Positions 17,662 through 26,763 of a DNA stretch of 64,000 nt are shown here, in pieces. The DNA comes from Streptococcus parasanguinis ATCC 15912. GTDB taxonomy: Bacteria > Bacillota > Bacilli > Lactobacillales > Streptococcaceae. Under the pieces are notes generated by a model. It saw only the letters and a program-made list of their open reading frames with translations, had not been told where the DNA came from and made no database searches. The position numbers were made by a program, and so were the translations under genes. Numbering within the stretch: position 1 is the first letter of the stretch; each line of letters begins with the position of its first letter. The stretch is from contig NC_015678.1 of assembly GCF_000164675.2 (NCBI RefSeq), positions 496,001-560,000 of the forward strand. Direction: 5' to 3'.

Positions 17662-19233
17662 ATGGCATTTGAAAGTTTAACCGAACGTTTACAAAACGTC
17701 TTTAAAAATCTTCGTAAGAAAGGGAAAATCTCTGAAGCAGATGTCCAAGAAGCGACCAAAGAGATTCGTCTAGCCCTCTTAGAGGCCGACGTTGCCCTTC
17801 CTGTTGTAAAAGACTTCATCAAACGGGTCCGCGAGCGGGCTGTAGGTCATGAAGTCATCGAAACCTTGAACCCTGCCCAACAAATCGTGAAGATTGTCGA
17901 TGAAGAATTGACTGCGATTTTGGGTTCAGAAACAGCAGAAATTATCAAATCTCCAAAGATTCCAACCATTATCATGATGGTCGGTCTTCAAGGGGCTGGT
18001 AAAACAACTTTTGCTGGGAAATTAGCTAACAAATTAGTCAAGGAAGAAAAAGCGCGTCCTTTGATGATTGCGGCCGATATTTATCGTCCAGCGGCCATCG
18101 ACCAGTTGAAGACCCTTGGTCAACAGATCAATGTCCCTGTCTTCTCACTTGGTACAGAAGTCCCTGCAGTAGAGATCGTTCGCCAAGGTTTGGAGCAGGC
18201 AAGAGCCAATCACAATGACTATGTCTTGATCGATACGGCTGGTCGTCTGCAAATCGACGAAAAACTCATGGGCGAGTTGCGCGACGTCAAAGCCCTTGTC
18301 GAGCCAAACGAAATCCTCTTGGTTGTCGATGCCATGATTGGTCAAGAGGCAGCCAATGTGGCGCGTGAGTTCAATGAACAACTCGAAGTAACTGGGGTCA
18401 TCTTGACCAAGATCGATGGGGATACCCGTGGTGGTGCGGCCCTTTCTGTCCGTCAGATTACTGGGAAGCCAATCAAATTCACTGGTACTGGTGAAAAAAT
18501 AACCGATATCGAAACCTTCCACCCAGACCGTATGTCTGGTCGGATCCTCGGTATGGGGGATATGCTGACGCTGATCGAGAAGGCTTCTCAAGAATACGAT
18601 GAGAAACGTTCCCTTGAACTCGCTGAGAAGATGCGGGAAAATACCTTCGACTTCAACGATTTCATTGATCAGTTAGATCAAGTTCAAAACATGGGACCAA
18701 TGGAAGATTTGCTCAAGATGCTTCCAGGGATGGCCAATAACCCTGCCATGAAGAACCTCAAGGTCGATGAACGAGAAATTGCTCGCAAACGTGCGATCGT
18801 ATCATCCATGACACCAGCTGAACGGGAAAATCCAGATCTATTGAATCCAAGCCGTCGTCGTCGGATTGCTGCTGGATCAGGAAATAGCTTTGTCGAAGTC
18901 AATAAATTCATCAAGGACTTTAACCAAGCCAAACAGATGATGCAGGGCGTCCTCTCTGGTGATATGAACAAGATGATGAAACAAATGGGGCTCAATCCAA
19001 ATAACATGCCGAAGAATATGCCTGGTGGAATGCCTGATATGTCTGCCCTCGAAGGCATGATGGGACAAGGTGGCATGCCTGACTTGTCAGCTCTTGGCGG
19101 AGGCGCTGGAATGCCTGACATGAGCCAAATGTTTGGCGGTGGTCTCAAAGGAAAAGCCGGTGAATTTATGATGAAACGGGCGATGAACAAGATGGCCAAA
19201 CAAATGCGCAAAAATAAGAAAAAACGGAAATAA
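17662..19233 (+). CDS. ffh: Signal recognition particle protein Ffh
   Basis: SRP GTPase that binds signal sequences of nascent membrane and secreted proteins with the SRP RNA. 523 residues: N domain, G domain with P-loop GLQGAGKTT (108-116), DTAGR and TKIDGDTRGG, then a methionine-rich M domain and a Met/Gly/Pro-rich tail (MPDMSALEGMMGQGG) typical of streptococci. RBS AGGAG. In S. mutans the same operon continues into satC-satD-satE; here satD is about 18 kb away, so the arrangement is split. Confidence 0.98.
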   Translation: MAFESLTERLQNVFKNLRKKGKISEADVQEATKEIRLALLEADVALPVVKDFIKRVRERAVGHEVIETLNPAQQIVKIVDEELTAILGSETAEIIKSPKIPTIIMMVGLQGAGKTTFAGKLANKLVKEEKARPLMIAADIYRPAAIDQLKTLGQQINVPVFSLGTEVPAVEIVRQGLEQARANHNDYVLIDTAGRLQIDEKLMGELRDVKALVEPNEILLVVDAMIGQEAANVAREFNEQLEVTGVILTKIDGDTRGGAALSVRQITGKPIKFTGTGEKITDIETFHPDRMSGRILGMGDMLTLIEKASQEYDEKRSLELAEKMRENTFDFNDFIDQLDQVQNMGPMEDLLKMLPGMANNPAMKNLKVDEREIARKRAIVSSMTPAERENPDLLNPSRRRRIAAGSGNSFVEVNKFIKDFNQAKQMMQGVLSGDMNKMMKQMGLNPNNMPKNMPGGMPDMSALEGMMGQGGMPDLSALGGGAGMPDMSQMFGGGLKGKAGEFMMKRAMNKMAKQMRKNKKKRK

Positions 19234-19249
19234 TCGTTTCTAATAAGGG

Positions 19250-19277
19250 CCTGGAACACACTGTTCTGGGTTCTTTT
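19250..19277 (+). terminator. Probable terminator after ffh
   Basis: CCTGGAACA-CAC-TGTTCTGGG stem with two G-T pairs, followed by TTCTTTT; weaker than the other terminators. Confidence 0.5.
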
Positions 19278-19299
19278 AGAAACTACTACTAGAGGAAAC

Positions 19300-20067
19300 A
19301 TGTTAAAAAAACTATTTCAACAACTCATTCGTTTCTTTGCAAGATTGTTTTCTTCGCACAGAAAGCCCTTTGAATTTCCTAAAGGGTCGAAGAAACCACC
19401 GATTAGACCAATCATCTTTGTACCTGGGAGTTCAGCCAGTATACAGCGATTCAACGGAACCATCCGCATGCTCCATCGCTCTTCTAGAAAAAAACAGAGT
19501 CTCTTAAAAATAAAAGTCAACAAAGATGATTCTATAGAGATGGAAGGAAGACTGAATACGAAAGAGCCGAATCCGATGATTGTGATTGGCTTCGAGAACA
19601 ATCGAGATGGCTACAGCAATATCAAGCAGCAAATCGAATCCCTTAAGATCGCTTTAACCTATCTTCTTGATCACTATCATTTTACAGAGTTTAAGGCAGT
19701 CGGGCATTCCAATGGGGGACTGGTTTTGACTGGTTTACTGGAAAGTGGCTTTTTAGAGAAAAAGAAGGTAACCGTCAGCAAGTTGGCTATTATTGGTAGT
19801 CCTTACCAATTCAATCAAGAGATGTATGAAGATTTTCAAACATGGAAGCATCGCCTGGGAAAAGAAGTAGAGGTCCTTAATTTTGTCGGTAGCTTTGCTG
19901 GAAAATCAGATGGCATCGTTCCTCTCTCTAGTGCACAAGCAGCAAAATCTATTTTTGACAATCAAACTTATACAGAAGTGAATTTAAACGGTCGTAAAGC
20001 TCATCATTCAGCTTTACCCACTAATCCAGATCTAGTGAAACAATTAAGTCTATTTTTGAATCTATAA
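19300..20067 (+). CDS. Alpha/beta hydrolase (DUF915 type)
   Basis: 255 residues. Nucleophile elbow GHSNGG, an acid in GKSDGIVPL and the catalytic His in KAHHSALP form a serine-hydrolase triad. The N-terminus is basic and hydrophobic (LKKLFQQLIRFFARLF) and may anchor the protein to the membrane. The closest family by feel is DUF915/cell-surface hydrolase; substrate unknown. RBS AGAGGAAAC is good. It stands alone between two terminators. Confidence 0.8.
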   Translation: MLKKLFQQLIRFFARLFSSHRKPFEFPKGSKKPPIRPIIFVPGSSASIQRFNGTIRMLHRSSRKKQSLLKIKVNKDDSIEMEGRLNTKEPNPMIVIGFENNRDGYSNIKQQIESLKIALTYLLDHYHFTEFKAVGHSNGGLVLTGLLESGFLEKKKVTVSKLAIIGSPYQFNQEMYEDFQTWKHRLGKEVEVLNFVGSFAGKSDGIVPLSSAQAAKSIFDNQTYTEVNLNGRKAHHSALPTNPDLVKQLSLFLNL

Positions 20068-20071
20068 GTAA

Positions 20072-20104
20072 ATTACATAATTTTGGTTATGTGATTTTTA
20101 TTTG
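20072..20104 (+). terminator. Terminator after the DUF915 hydrolase
   Basis: ATTACATAA-N6-TTATGTGAT stem-loop followed by TTTTTATTT. Nearly the same palindrome recurs after xerS (22419) and at the end of acoB (29824). Confidence 0.7.
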
Positions 20105-20108
20105 TCTC

Positions 20109-20153
20109 TTGCAATCCTTAAGTAAATATGGTACATTTTTGGTAGCGATTACA
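20109..20153 (+). promoter_or_regulatory. Promoter with overlapping CcpA cre site
   Basis: -35 TTGCAA (20109-20114), 17 nt, -10 TACATT (20132-20137). TTTGGTAGCGATTACA at 20138-20153 matches 15 of 16 positions of the cre consensus WWTGNAARCGNWWWCA and covers the expected start site, the classic place for catabolite repression. Confidence 0.75.
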
Positions 20154-20172
20154 TATACCTAAGGAGGATTTT

Positions 20173-21156
20173 ATGAAAGATCCTAAATTACTAGAGACAT
20201 TGAAAGTATACAAGGGACGGGATGACGTTCCTGAAGATTTTGATAGCTTTTGGAATCAAGCCCTAGCAAAGATGACTGAACTACCTGAATACAAGCTTGA
20301 AGAACGAGATTTCAACATTCCAAATGTTGTTTGTTATGAATTAACCTTTAAAGGAACACGAGATGGGCTCGTTTATGCGCGGGTTGTTCTCCCAAAAATA
20401 GATCAAAAAGTTCCCGTTATTTTCCATTTTCATGGCTATATGGGACGTTGTTGGGATTGGGCTGATATGTTAGCTTATACAGTAGCCGGCTATGGTGTTG
20501 TGTCTATGGACGTGAGAGGGCAGTCAGGCTATTCAACCGACGGAGATCGCTCACCACTTGGAAATACGGTTAAAGGACAGATTATACGTGGAGCTGTGGA
20601 AGGTCCGGACCAGCTCTTTTATAAGGATATCTACTTAGATCTTTACCAGTTAATTGAAATTGTTGCCAACCTTCCTCAAGTAGACGACAGCAAACTTGCT
20701 AGCTACGGAGCCTCTCAAGGAGGTGCCCTAGCTCTGGTTGCTGCTGGATTGAATCCTCGTATACAACAAACGGTAGCCATTTACCCATTCTTATCAGATT
20801 TCAGACGGGTAATAGAGATTGGAAATACTAGCGAGGCTTATGATGAGCTTTTCCGTTATTTCAAGTTTCATGATCCATTTCATGAAACAGAAGATCGTTT
20901 GATGCATACCTTAGCCTATATTGATGTGAAAAATTTTGCCCATCGTATCAAAGGACAAGTTCACATGATTACCGGGCTAGATGATGATGTTTGTTATCCA
21001 GAGACACAATTCGCCATTTATAATCGCTTAGAATGTCCAAAAGAGCATTTAATCATGCCAGAATATGCCCACGAAGCTATGAACGTTCAAGTCAATGATC
21101 GAGTCTATAATTGGCTCTGTGGTAGCAAGATTCCATTTCGATATGTAGAAAAATAA
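20173..21156 (+). CDS. Acetyl-xylan esterase / cephalosporin-C deacetylase (CE7)
   Basis: Removes acetyl groups from small acetylated sugars. 327 residues, the usual CE7 length. Family motifs: R-G-Q at 115-117, nucleophile S181 in GASQGG, Asp in GLDDDVC and H-E in YAHEAMN. No signal peptide, so it acts inside the cell on imported acetylated oligosaccharides. RBS TAAGGAGG. The overlapping cre site suggests repression by glucose. Confidence 0.92.
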   Translation: MKDPKLLETLKVYKGRDDVPEDFDSFWNQALAKMTELPEYKLEERDFNIPNVVCYELTFKGTRDGLVYARVVLPKIDQKVPVIFHFHGYMGRCWDWADMLAYTVAGYGVVSMDVRGQSGYSTDGDRSPLGNTVKGQIIRGAVEGPDQLFYKDIYLDLYQLIEIVANLPQVDDSKLASYGASQGGALALVAAGLNPRIQQTVAIYPFLSDFRRVIEIGNTSEAYDELFRYFKFHDPFHETEDRLMHTLAYIDVKNFAHRIKGQVHMITGLDDDVCYPETQFAIYNRLECPKEHLIMPEYAHEAMNVQVNDRVYNWLCGSKIPFRYVEK

Positions 21157-21171
21157 GTTAGAGAAGAAAAT

Positions 21172-21204
21172 AATCAGTAAATCCATGAGATTTGCTGATT
21201 TTAT
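21172..21204 (+). terminator. Terminator after the CE7 esterase
   Basis: AATCAGTAAATC-CATGA-GATTTGCTGATT stem with one mismatch, followed by TTTATT. Confidence 0.8.
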
Positions 21205-21264
21205 TGTGTTTGAAAGGGATCTAGTATAGAAAAGGGAAAAAACAGTCCTATTAACCCCTATGAC

Positions 21265-21295
21265 ATCTTTCCGAAAAACTATAATTTTCTTGAAA
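21265..21295 (+). other. dif: dif-SL chromosome dimer resolution site
   Basis: 31-bp site just upstream of xerS containing TTTCCGAAAAACTATAATTT and the right arm TTTTCTTGAAA, matching the remembered streptococcal/lactococcal dif-SL. XerS acts here with FtsK to resolve chromosome dimers at division. It coincides with the change of gene orientation in this window. Confidence 0.9.
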
Positions 21296-21328
21296 AATAT
21301 ATCTGGCTATGCTATACTACTAGTATAG
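21290..21328 (+). promoter_or_regulatory. xerS promoter embedded in dif, with palindrome
   Basis: -35 TTGAAA (21290-21295) is the end of the dif right arm; 17 nt; -10 TATACT (21313-21318). The -10 lies inside the perfect palindrome CTATACTA-C-TAGTATAG (21312-21328). Confidence 0.65.
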
Positions 21329-21346
21329 AAAGATTTGGAGAAAAAC

Positions 21347-22417
21347 ATGAAACGCGAGATCTTATTAGAACGTATCGATAAACTCAAACAAGTCATGCCT
21401 TGGTACGTTTTGGAATACTATCAATCAAAATTGGCCGTTCCATACAGTTTTACAACCTTGTACGAATACTTAAAGGAATACGATCGATTTTTTACCTGGG
21501 TTTTGGAATCTGGTATATCAAATGCTGATACCATGGCCGAGATCCCTTTAGACGTTCTGGAGCACATGACCAAGAAAGACATGGAATCCTTTATTCTTTA
21601 CCTACGTGAACGTCCTCTGCTCAATGCCAATACGACGAAAAACGGTGTTTCTCAAACAACCATTAACCGTACCCTCTCTGCACTATCTAGTCTCTATAAA
21701 TACTTGACTGAGGAGGTTGAGAATGAGCAAGGGGAACCTTATTTCTACCGTAATGTCATGAAGAAGGTTGCTACTAAGAAAAAGAAAGAAACCTTGGCGG
21801 CCCGGGCTGAGAATATCAAACAAAAACTCTTTTTAGGGGATGAAACAGAAGGTTTCCTAAACTATATCGACCAGGAGTACCCTCAAACACTCTCAAATCG
21901 CGCCTTATCTTCCTTTAATAAGAATAAAGAGCGAGATTTAGCCATTATAGCACTCCTTCTCGCCTCTGGTGTCCGTCTCTCTGAAGCCGTTAACCTAGAC
22001 CTTCGTGATCTCAATCTTAAGATGATGGTGATTGACGTCACTCGAAAAGGTGGAAAACGAGACTCTGTTAATGTTGCTGCCTTTGCGAAGCCTTATCTGG
22101 AGCAATATCTTGCAATTCGAGACAAACGGTACAAGACAGAAAAGACTGATACAGCCCTCTTTCTGACCTTGTATCGAGGTGTCCCAAACCGAATTGATGC
22201 TTCTAGCGTGGAAAAGATGGTGGCCAAGTATTCAGAGGACTTCAAAGTCCGTGTGACACCCCACAAGCTTCGCCATACATTAGCAACACGTCTCTATGAT
22301 GCAACCAAATCACAGGTTTTGGTCAGTCACCAGCTGGGACATGCTAGCACCCAAGTTACTGACTTGTATACCCATATTGTCAATGATGAACAAAAGAATG
22401 CCTTGGATAGTTTATAA
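21347..22417 (+). CDS. xerS: Tyrosine recombinase XerS
   Basis: Single-recombinase Xer system of streptococci, acting at dif without a XerC/XerD pair. 356 residues from the ATG at 21347, the family length; a TTG 12 bp upstream only extends the frame. Catalytic residues: Arg in [11 protein letters not shown]-x-x-R in [10 protein letters not shown], His in LGHAST and Tyr in DLYTHI. RBS TTTGGAG. Adjacent to its own target site. Confidence 0.96.
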   Translation: MKREILLERIDKLKQVMPWYVLEYYQSKLAVPYSFTTLYEYLKEYDRFFTWVLESGISNADTMAEIPLDVLEHMTKKDMESFILYLRERPLLNANTTKNGVSQTTINRTLSALSSLYKYLTEEVENEQGEPYFYRNVMKKVATKKKKETLAARAENIKQKLFLGDETEGFLNYIDQEYPQTLSNRALSSFNKNKERDLAIIALLLASGVRLSEAVNLDLRDLNLKMMVIDVTRKGGKRDSVNVAAFAKPYLEQYLAIRDKRYKTEKTDTALFLTLYRGVPNRIDASSVEKMVAKYSEDFKVRVTPHKLRHTLATRLYDATKSQVLVSHQLGHASTQVTDLYTHIVNDEQKNALDSL

Positions 22418-22418
22418 G

Positions 22419-22494
22419 ATTACATAACGGAAATTATGTAATATGCTAAGATTAAAAAGAGCGTAGATTTTTATATGGAATCTTACGCTCTTTT
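22419..22494 (+). terminator. Two stem-loops ending the xerS unit
   Basis: First ATTACATAA / TTATGTAAT (22419-22442, no T-run), then a strong terminator AAAAGAGCGTA / TACGCTCTTTT (22454-22494). The region 22495-22613 holds nothing I recognise. Confidence 0.8.
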
Positions 22495-22613
22495 ATTAAT
22501 TATATAAACGAATGAGAATCTTTATAAATATGATCTGTTTTTTTCATCAGCCTATACCTCCTGAATAGCTATAAAAGATAATCTAGAAGATCCTACCATT
22601 CTTCAACCATAGA

Positions 22614-23240
22614 CTAGTTGAGTTTTACCACTTCGTCGGCTTTTTCCCAAATCACTGGATTATGGGTTGCGATAATGATTATACGCTCTTGATTCTTTAA
22701 CATTAAGAGCAAGTCCATCACCTCTTGTGAGGTTTCTGGATCCAGTGCTGCAGTTAGTTCATCTGCCAAAATTAAAGGTGGATCTTTTAAAATAACTTTA
22801 GCTAATGCGACACGTTGCGCCTCTCCCCCAGATAATTCATAAATCTTTTGATCCAGAGCAAGGTAAGCCAATCCTACTTTTTTGAGCACTTCTTCTTCTT
22901 GCTGCTTCTTCTCTTTTTTCGTTAATTTTTGCCCAATCAATCCAAAGTCTAAATTTGTAGCGATAGTCTCGTTTTCAAGTAGGCCAAAGTTTTGGAAGAG
23001 ATAACCTAATTCACGCTTAAAGAAGTGATGCTGTTTGATTTGTTTCAGTTCTTGCCCTTTATAGCTTATACTCCCCTTTTCATAAGGCTCTATCTTCGCC
23101 AAGATATTGAGCAAGGTTGTTTTACCACACCCACTATTTCCGATCAGAGCATAGACCTTACCTTCTGTAAATTGCAAACTCAAATCTTGAAAGACCGTTC
23201 GTTGGCCAAATGATTTGGTTAAATGTTCTACGCTAATCAT
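22614..23240 (-). CDS. ABC transporter ATP-binding protein (bacteriocin-type)
   Basis: 208 residues: Walker A GNSGCGKTT (about 33-41), signature LSGGEAQRVA, Walker B LILADELTAALD, H-loop THNP. The class fits MacB/LolD-like or bacteriocin-immunity ABC ATPases. Its RBS AAAGGAG lies inside the last codons of the permease gene and the ATG starts 1 bp after that stop, so the two are coupled and surely form one complex at the membrane. Confidence 0.9.
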   Translation of the reverse strand: MISVEHLTKSFGQRTVFQDLSLQFTEGKVYALIGNSGCGKTTLLNILAKIEPYEKGSISYKGQELKQIKQHHFFKRELGYLFQNFGLLENETIATNLDFGLIGQKLTKKEKKQQEEEVLKKVGLAYLALDQKIYELSGGEAQRVALAKVILKDPPLILADELTAALDPETSQEVMDLLLMLKNQERIIIIATHNPVIWEKADEVVKLN

Positions 23241-23241
23241 A

Positions 23242-25251
23242 TTAGGCTCCTTTCAGTACAGTGGCTAACAAGTGGTCTTCTTTATGAGACCGGTATAGGA
23301 GAATGAACCAAGCATTAGTAATAAATAGAAAGAGAGTGACAATAGCAATCCACCATTCTTGAGTGAGAAGGAATACCAGGAGACTTCCTAATAGTAAGAG
23401 GCTACTTTCTGAGAGCAAAATCATTTGGTGAATGTTTACAAATCCCAGACCTGCAATCTGCTTCAAGAAGATTTGTTTTCTAAACTCTTCAAAATATAGG
23501 AAATTCATAGTGTTAAAAAGAAGAACAGAGGTTGCTATACCAAAGACTCCACCTGCAATCGCCATGAGATTTTCTATTTGTATGGATTGGGCCATTTGCT
23601 GGTAAACGTCCACTGCATAGTCGTACTGACTAACACTTTTTTCAAGATCATACTCAGCGACTAGCTTCTTACTATTCTGAAGCCCATTAAAATAAAGGTA
23701 GGAATCTAGGTGGGTGAAATATGGATTCTCATAGCCTCCAAAACTTTCAGGTTGTATAACCACTAAAACAGGATCTGTAAAGAATTGCTTATAGCTGATT
23801 GGTGTGTTGTTGTAGATAAAGCGTTTTTGATGATTCGGAATATACGTTACCTGCGCCTTCATTGATAAGGTGATATTTCCTTGATCATCTCGAGGAGATA
23901 GATAATCTTCATATCGTTTGATCATCTCCTCTTCTCGACCTTTTAATTTTTCCGGAAGTAACAGACCAAATTCCCCTGCTTGTAAGTGATTTAAGTGATC
24001 TTTTTCTTCAGGAGAAACTGGAACACCTTGGATTTCGAGGTAATTTGGAGTTACATAGAGAGTTCGTGCAAGAGGATCGTAATCTGTGATTGAAAACTCT
24101 TTACCTGTACTAGGATCCGTCATAACTCCTTTTGGACTAAAAAATACGAGGTGATGATAAGCTAAAAGACCACCATTTTCAATGCCAGACTCGATGAGCT
24201 TAGACCATTTTGCTCTGTTCTCAATTTGCGTCTCTTTGTTTGTTTTCTGTGAAAAATCCTCCCGACTTGTACTAATTTGGACCCAATTCGACTGTTTTAA
24301 CCAAGCCTCACTTCCCTCTCGGTGAGTTTGCCAGACTGATCCATAAATACTGATTCGATGAATCGCAAGGCCAATTAATGCTACAGCGAGAAATTGACAA
24401 ATAAAGAGGAAAACCAATATGCGCTTCAATGGAACCTTCCCTTTTAAAAGGGGGACTAAATGAATCGTTTGAATACTATATGCAAAGAGGAAGGATAAGA
24501 AAACAGACAAAATTAGTAAAATCCCATTGTAAATAATACTACTGAAAATGACGATGGAATAGGAAAAAGGTGTCAATTGAAAGCAATAAATCAGAACAGC
24601 ACCCATTATACTTGCGCCAATACATCCCAAAAGCAACTCTATACTATCATCTTTTAGAGAATGTCCGAAAAGTTGCAAGCGTCTCATTCCTGAAATATAT
24701 CGAATCCCAGCACTTCTCATTTCTTGTGTTTTTTGAATAATCGTAAAAGAGCTAAAACTAATGATAAAAATGACTAAGGCAAGTGATTGTGAACCTGAGC
24801 CAAAAAAGGCAATAAAGGTCAGCAGAAGATTCGGTTTCTCAATAAAAGTTTGTGAGAAACCAAGAGTATGAAGCGTTTGATCCAGCTTTTCAGTTTCTAA
24901 ATCACCTGTTAATACATAATAATTCACTACCAGGCTTTCATTGGCAGCCAGTTCTTTCTTCTCTCTTTTAATGCCAAGAGGAAGTTTTCCCTCTCCGTAG
25001 ATATCATAGGTGAAAACAACCTGCCCTTTAGAATCTGTTCTTTGTATCTGACGGGCAATTATACTATGATTTTCCCTTGCCAAACGGTCTAAACTGGAAG
25101 ATAAGTCTTCATATGTGACGCTCTTTTCTTGTCTCTGCACACCTACTACCGGAAGACTGAGGTGGATAACCGTATTTGGAGAAATAAAGGCAATCCAAAT
25201 CAAAAAGCTCGTGATGAAAAGGTTTGATAAAATAATAAAGACACGTTTCAT
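23242..25251 (-). CDS. DUF1430 / bacteriocin-associated integral membrane protein
   Basis: 669 residues with an N-terminal membrane segment, a long extracytoplasmic part (about 30-150 and 310-560), and groups of hydrophobic helices near 155-180, 205-300 and at the C-terminus, like FtsX/MacB-type permeases. The start MKRVFIILSNLFITSFLIW and overall layout match the bacteriocin-associated 7-TM family that usually accompanies lactococcin 972-like bacteriocins. No such peptide is encoded next to it here. A perfect cre site and promoter lie upstream. Confidence 0.75.
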   Translation of the reverse strand: MKRVFIILSNLFITSFLIWIAFISPNTVIHLSLPVVGVQRQEKSVTYEDLSSSLDRLARENHSIIARQIQRTDSKGQVVFTYDIYGEGKLPLGIKREKKELAANESLVVNYYVLTGDLETEKLDQTLHTLGFSQTFIEKPNLLLTFIAFFGSGSQSLALVIFIISFSSFTIIQKTQEMRSAGIRYISGMRRLQLFGHSLKDDSIELLLGCIGASIMGAVLIYCFQLTPFSYSIVIFSSIIYNGILLILSVFLSFLFAYSIQTIHLVPLLKGKVPLKRILVFLFICQFLAVALIGLAIHRISIYGSVWQTHREGSEAWLKQSNWVQISTSREDFSQKTNKETQIENRAKWSKLIESGIENGGLLAYHHLVFFSPKGVMTDPSTGKEFSITDYDPLARTLYVTPNYLEIQGVPVSPEEKDHLNHLQAGEFGLLLPEKLKGREEEMIKRYEDYLSPRDDQGNITLSMKAQVTYIPNHQKRFIYNNTPISYKQFFTDPVLVVIQPESFGGYENPYFTHLDSYLYFNGLQNSKKLVAEYDLEKSVSQYDYAVDVYQQMAQSIQIENLMAIAGGVFGIATSVLLFNTMNFLYFEEFRKQIFLKQIAGLGFVNIHQMILLSESSLLLLGSLLVFLLTQEWWIAIVTLFLFITNAWFILLYRSHKEDHLLATVLKGA

Positions 25252-25351
25252 ATCATCACACTTTCTAAAGCATCAAAGGTAAATATTATTCAGCTAGTCA
25301 ATCAATTTCCTTGTTTAGTGATTGCTGAGTATTTAAAATTTTATTTATATT

Positions 25352-25408
25352 TTTGTAAACGATTACATTTTCCACCTATACTATACTACAAAATCCTTTA
25401 TAAAACAA
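25352..25408 (-). promoter_or_regulatory. Promoter and perfect cre site of the DUF1430/ABC operon
   Basis: On the minus strand: -35 TTGTTT (25403-25408), 17 nt, -10 TATAGT (25380-25385), then a cre site at 25352-25367 (plus strand TTTGTAAACGATTACA) matching every position of WWTGNAARCGNWWWCA, about 13 bp past the -10. This predicts CcpA repression. Confidence 0.7.
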
Positions 25409-25431
25409 TAATTTCTATGTGAAACTAGTTT

Positions 25432-25464
25432 CAAAAAAGAGATCCGCTACTGCGAATCTCTTTT
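25432..25464 (-). terminator. Terminator of the aco-lplA operon
   Basis: AAAGAGATTCGC-AGTA-GCGGATCTCTTT on the minus strand with T-run, 5 bp past the lplA stop. Confidence 0.85.
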
Positions 25465-25468
25465 GACT

Positions 25469-26458
25469 TTATTCCACCACTGCTTCAGCAATTTCCTCTG
25501 CAGTGATACCTACAAAATAACGGCCTAGATTAATGGTTTGAAGGGCTTTGAGGACGTCTTCGCGTTCGTATTTGACACCACGAAGAACATCTTCTACTGC
25601 TGCAACATCTTCGATACCAAAGAAGTCACCGTAAATCTTGATATCTTGAATTTTTGATTCAATGACATTAGCGAAGATTTCCACCTTACCGCTTGGGAAT
25701 TTTGTGCCACGACGGACATTGTATTCAGGAGACTTTCCATAGTTCCAATCCCAGGTACCGAACTTGGTTTCCTTGATACGATTGATTTCAGCCAATTCTT
25801 CATCCGAGAAGACATATTCTGTCATCTCAGGGTATTCTTTCTTCATGTAGTCCAAAAGTAGGTCCCGGAACTCTTCAACCGTGATTTTTTCTGGCAACTC
25901 ATCGATGATATTGGTCACACGAGCACGGACTGATTTAACCCCTTTAGACTCAAACTTGTCCTTAGATACCTTAAGCGCATTAGCAAGGACAGACAAATCA
26001 ACATCAAAAAGAAGGCAACCATGATGCATGATACGGCCATTGATATAGGCTTGGGCATTGCCACAGATTTTCATACCGTCGATTTCTAAGTCATTACGAC
26101 CCGTGAATTCAGCCTTAACCCCAAGTTGAGCCAAGGTGTTGATCACAGGAGTTGAGAAGCTCTTGAAGTCAAAGGCCTTGTTTTCATCTTCTTTTGAAAT
26201 GATGGTGTAGTTGAGGTTGTTCAAATCGTGATAAACAGCCCCACCACCACTGATCCGACGAACCACTTCAATCCCATGCTCCCGAACGTAGTCGCGGTTG
26301 ATTTCTTCGATGGTATTTTGGTGACGACCAACAATGATAGAAGGTTTGTTAATCCAGAGAAGGAAGATTTGATCCTCATCCAACAGATGCTTAAAGGCAT
26401 ATTCTTCCAAAGCAATATTAAAAGCCGTGTCATTTGAATAATTAATAATGTATTTCAT
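25469..26458 (-). CDS. lplA: Lipoate-protein ligase A
   Basis: Attaches free lipoate through lipoyl-AMP to lipoyl domains. 329 residues; the catalytic domain has RRISGGGAVYHDLNNLNY and the C-terminal accessory domain is present. The obvious client is the lipoyl domain on the E3 subunit encoded upstream in the same direction, although 375 bp with repeat hairpins lie between. RBS is weak. Streptococci usually scavenge lipoate, which fits a ligase rather than LipA/LipB. Confidence 0.94.
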   Translation of the reverse strand: MKYIINYSNDTAFNIALEEYAFKHLLDEDQIFLLWINKPSIIVGRHQNTIEEINRDYVREHGIEVVRRISGGGAVYHDLNNLNYTIISKEDENKAFDFKSFSTPVINTLAQLGVKAEFTGRNDLEIDGMKICGNAQAYINGRIMHHGCLLFDVDLSVLANALKVSKDKFESKGVKSVRARVTNIIDELPEKITVEEFRDLLLDYMKKEYPEMTEYVFSDEELAEINRIKETKFGTWDWNYGKSPEYNVRRGTKFPSGKVEIFANVIESKIQDIKIYGDFFGIEDVAAVEDVLRGVKYEREDVLKALQTINLGRYFVGITAEEIAEAVVE

Positions 26459-26560
26459 AGTAATTCCAAAAATTCGTTTTATAAATCCTACTCAAAGTAA
26501 TATGAGAGTTAGTAAGAAATAGTTGACTTTCACTTGAATTTTCTGAAGTAGTAAAAAGAA

Positions 26561-26670
26561 GGGAGTGGGACAGAACTTCGCTAGTAAAAAAAGTTCGTAT
26601 TCCCACCCCCGCACAGTTGATTAGGTATCTTTGAAGCTTGTCCAGCGAACAAAGATACCAATCAACCACT
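26561..26670. repeat. Streptococcal-type intergenic hairpin repeat
   Basis: Two stem-loops in a row. First: GGGAGTGGGACAGAACTT opposite AAGTTCGTATTCCCACCCCC. Second: GTTGATTAGGTATCTTTG opposite CAAAGATACCAATCAAC, a 17-bp nearly perfect stem (26616-26666). The tail CCACTGCGTCT is also familiar from streptococcal intergenic regions. A related, shorter copy lies at 52581-52636. Confidence 0.65.
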
Positions 26671-26735
26671 GCGTCTGACTAATCCTTCCAAACATTTCTT
26701 CGATAAGGAAAATTATTTATTAAGCCATTTCTCGG

Positions 26736-26763
26736 AAAAATTGAGACAAGTGGCTCAATTTTT
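26736..26763 (-). terminator. Terminator after lpd
   Basis: AAAAATTGAG-N8-CTCAATTTTT, symmetrical enough to work in either direction. Confidence 0.8.
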
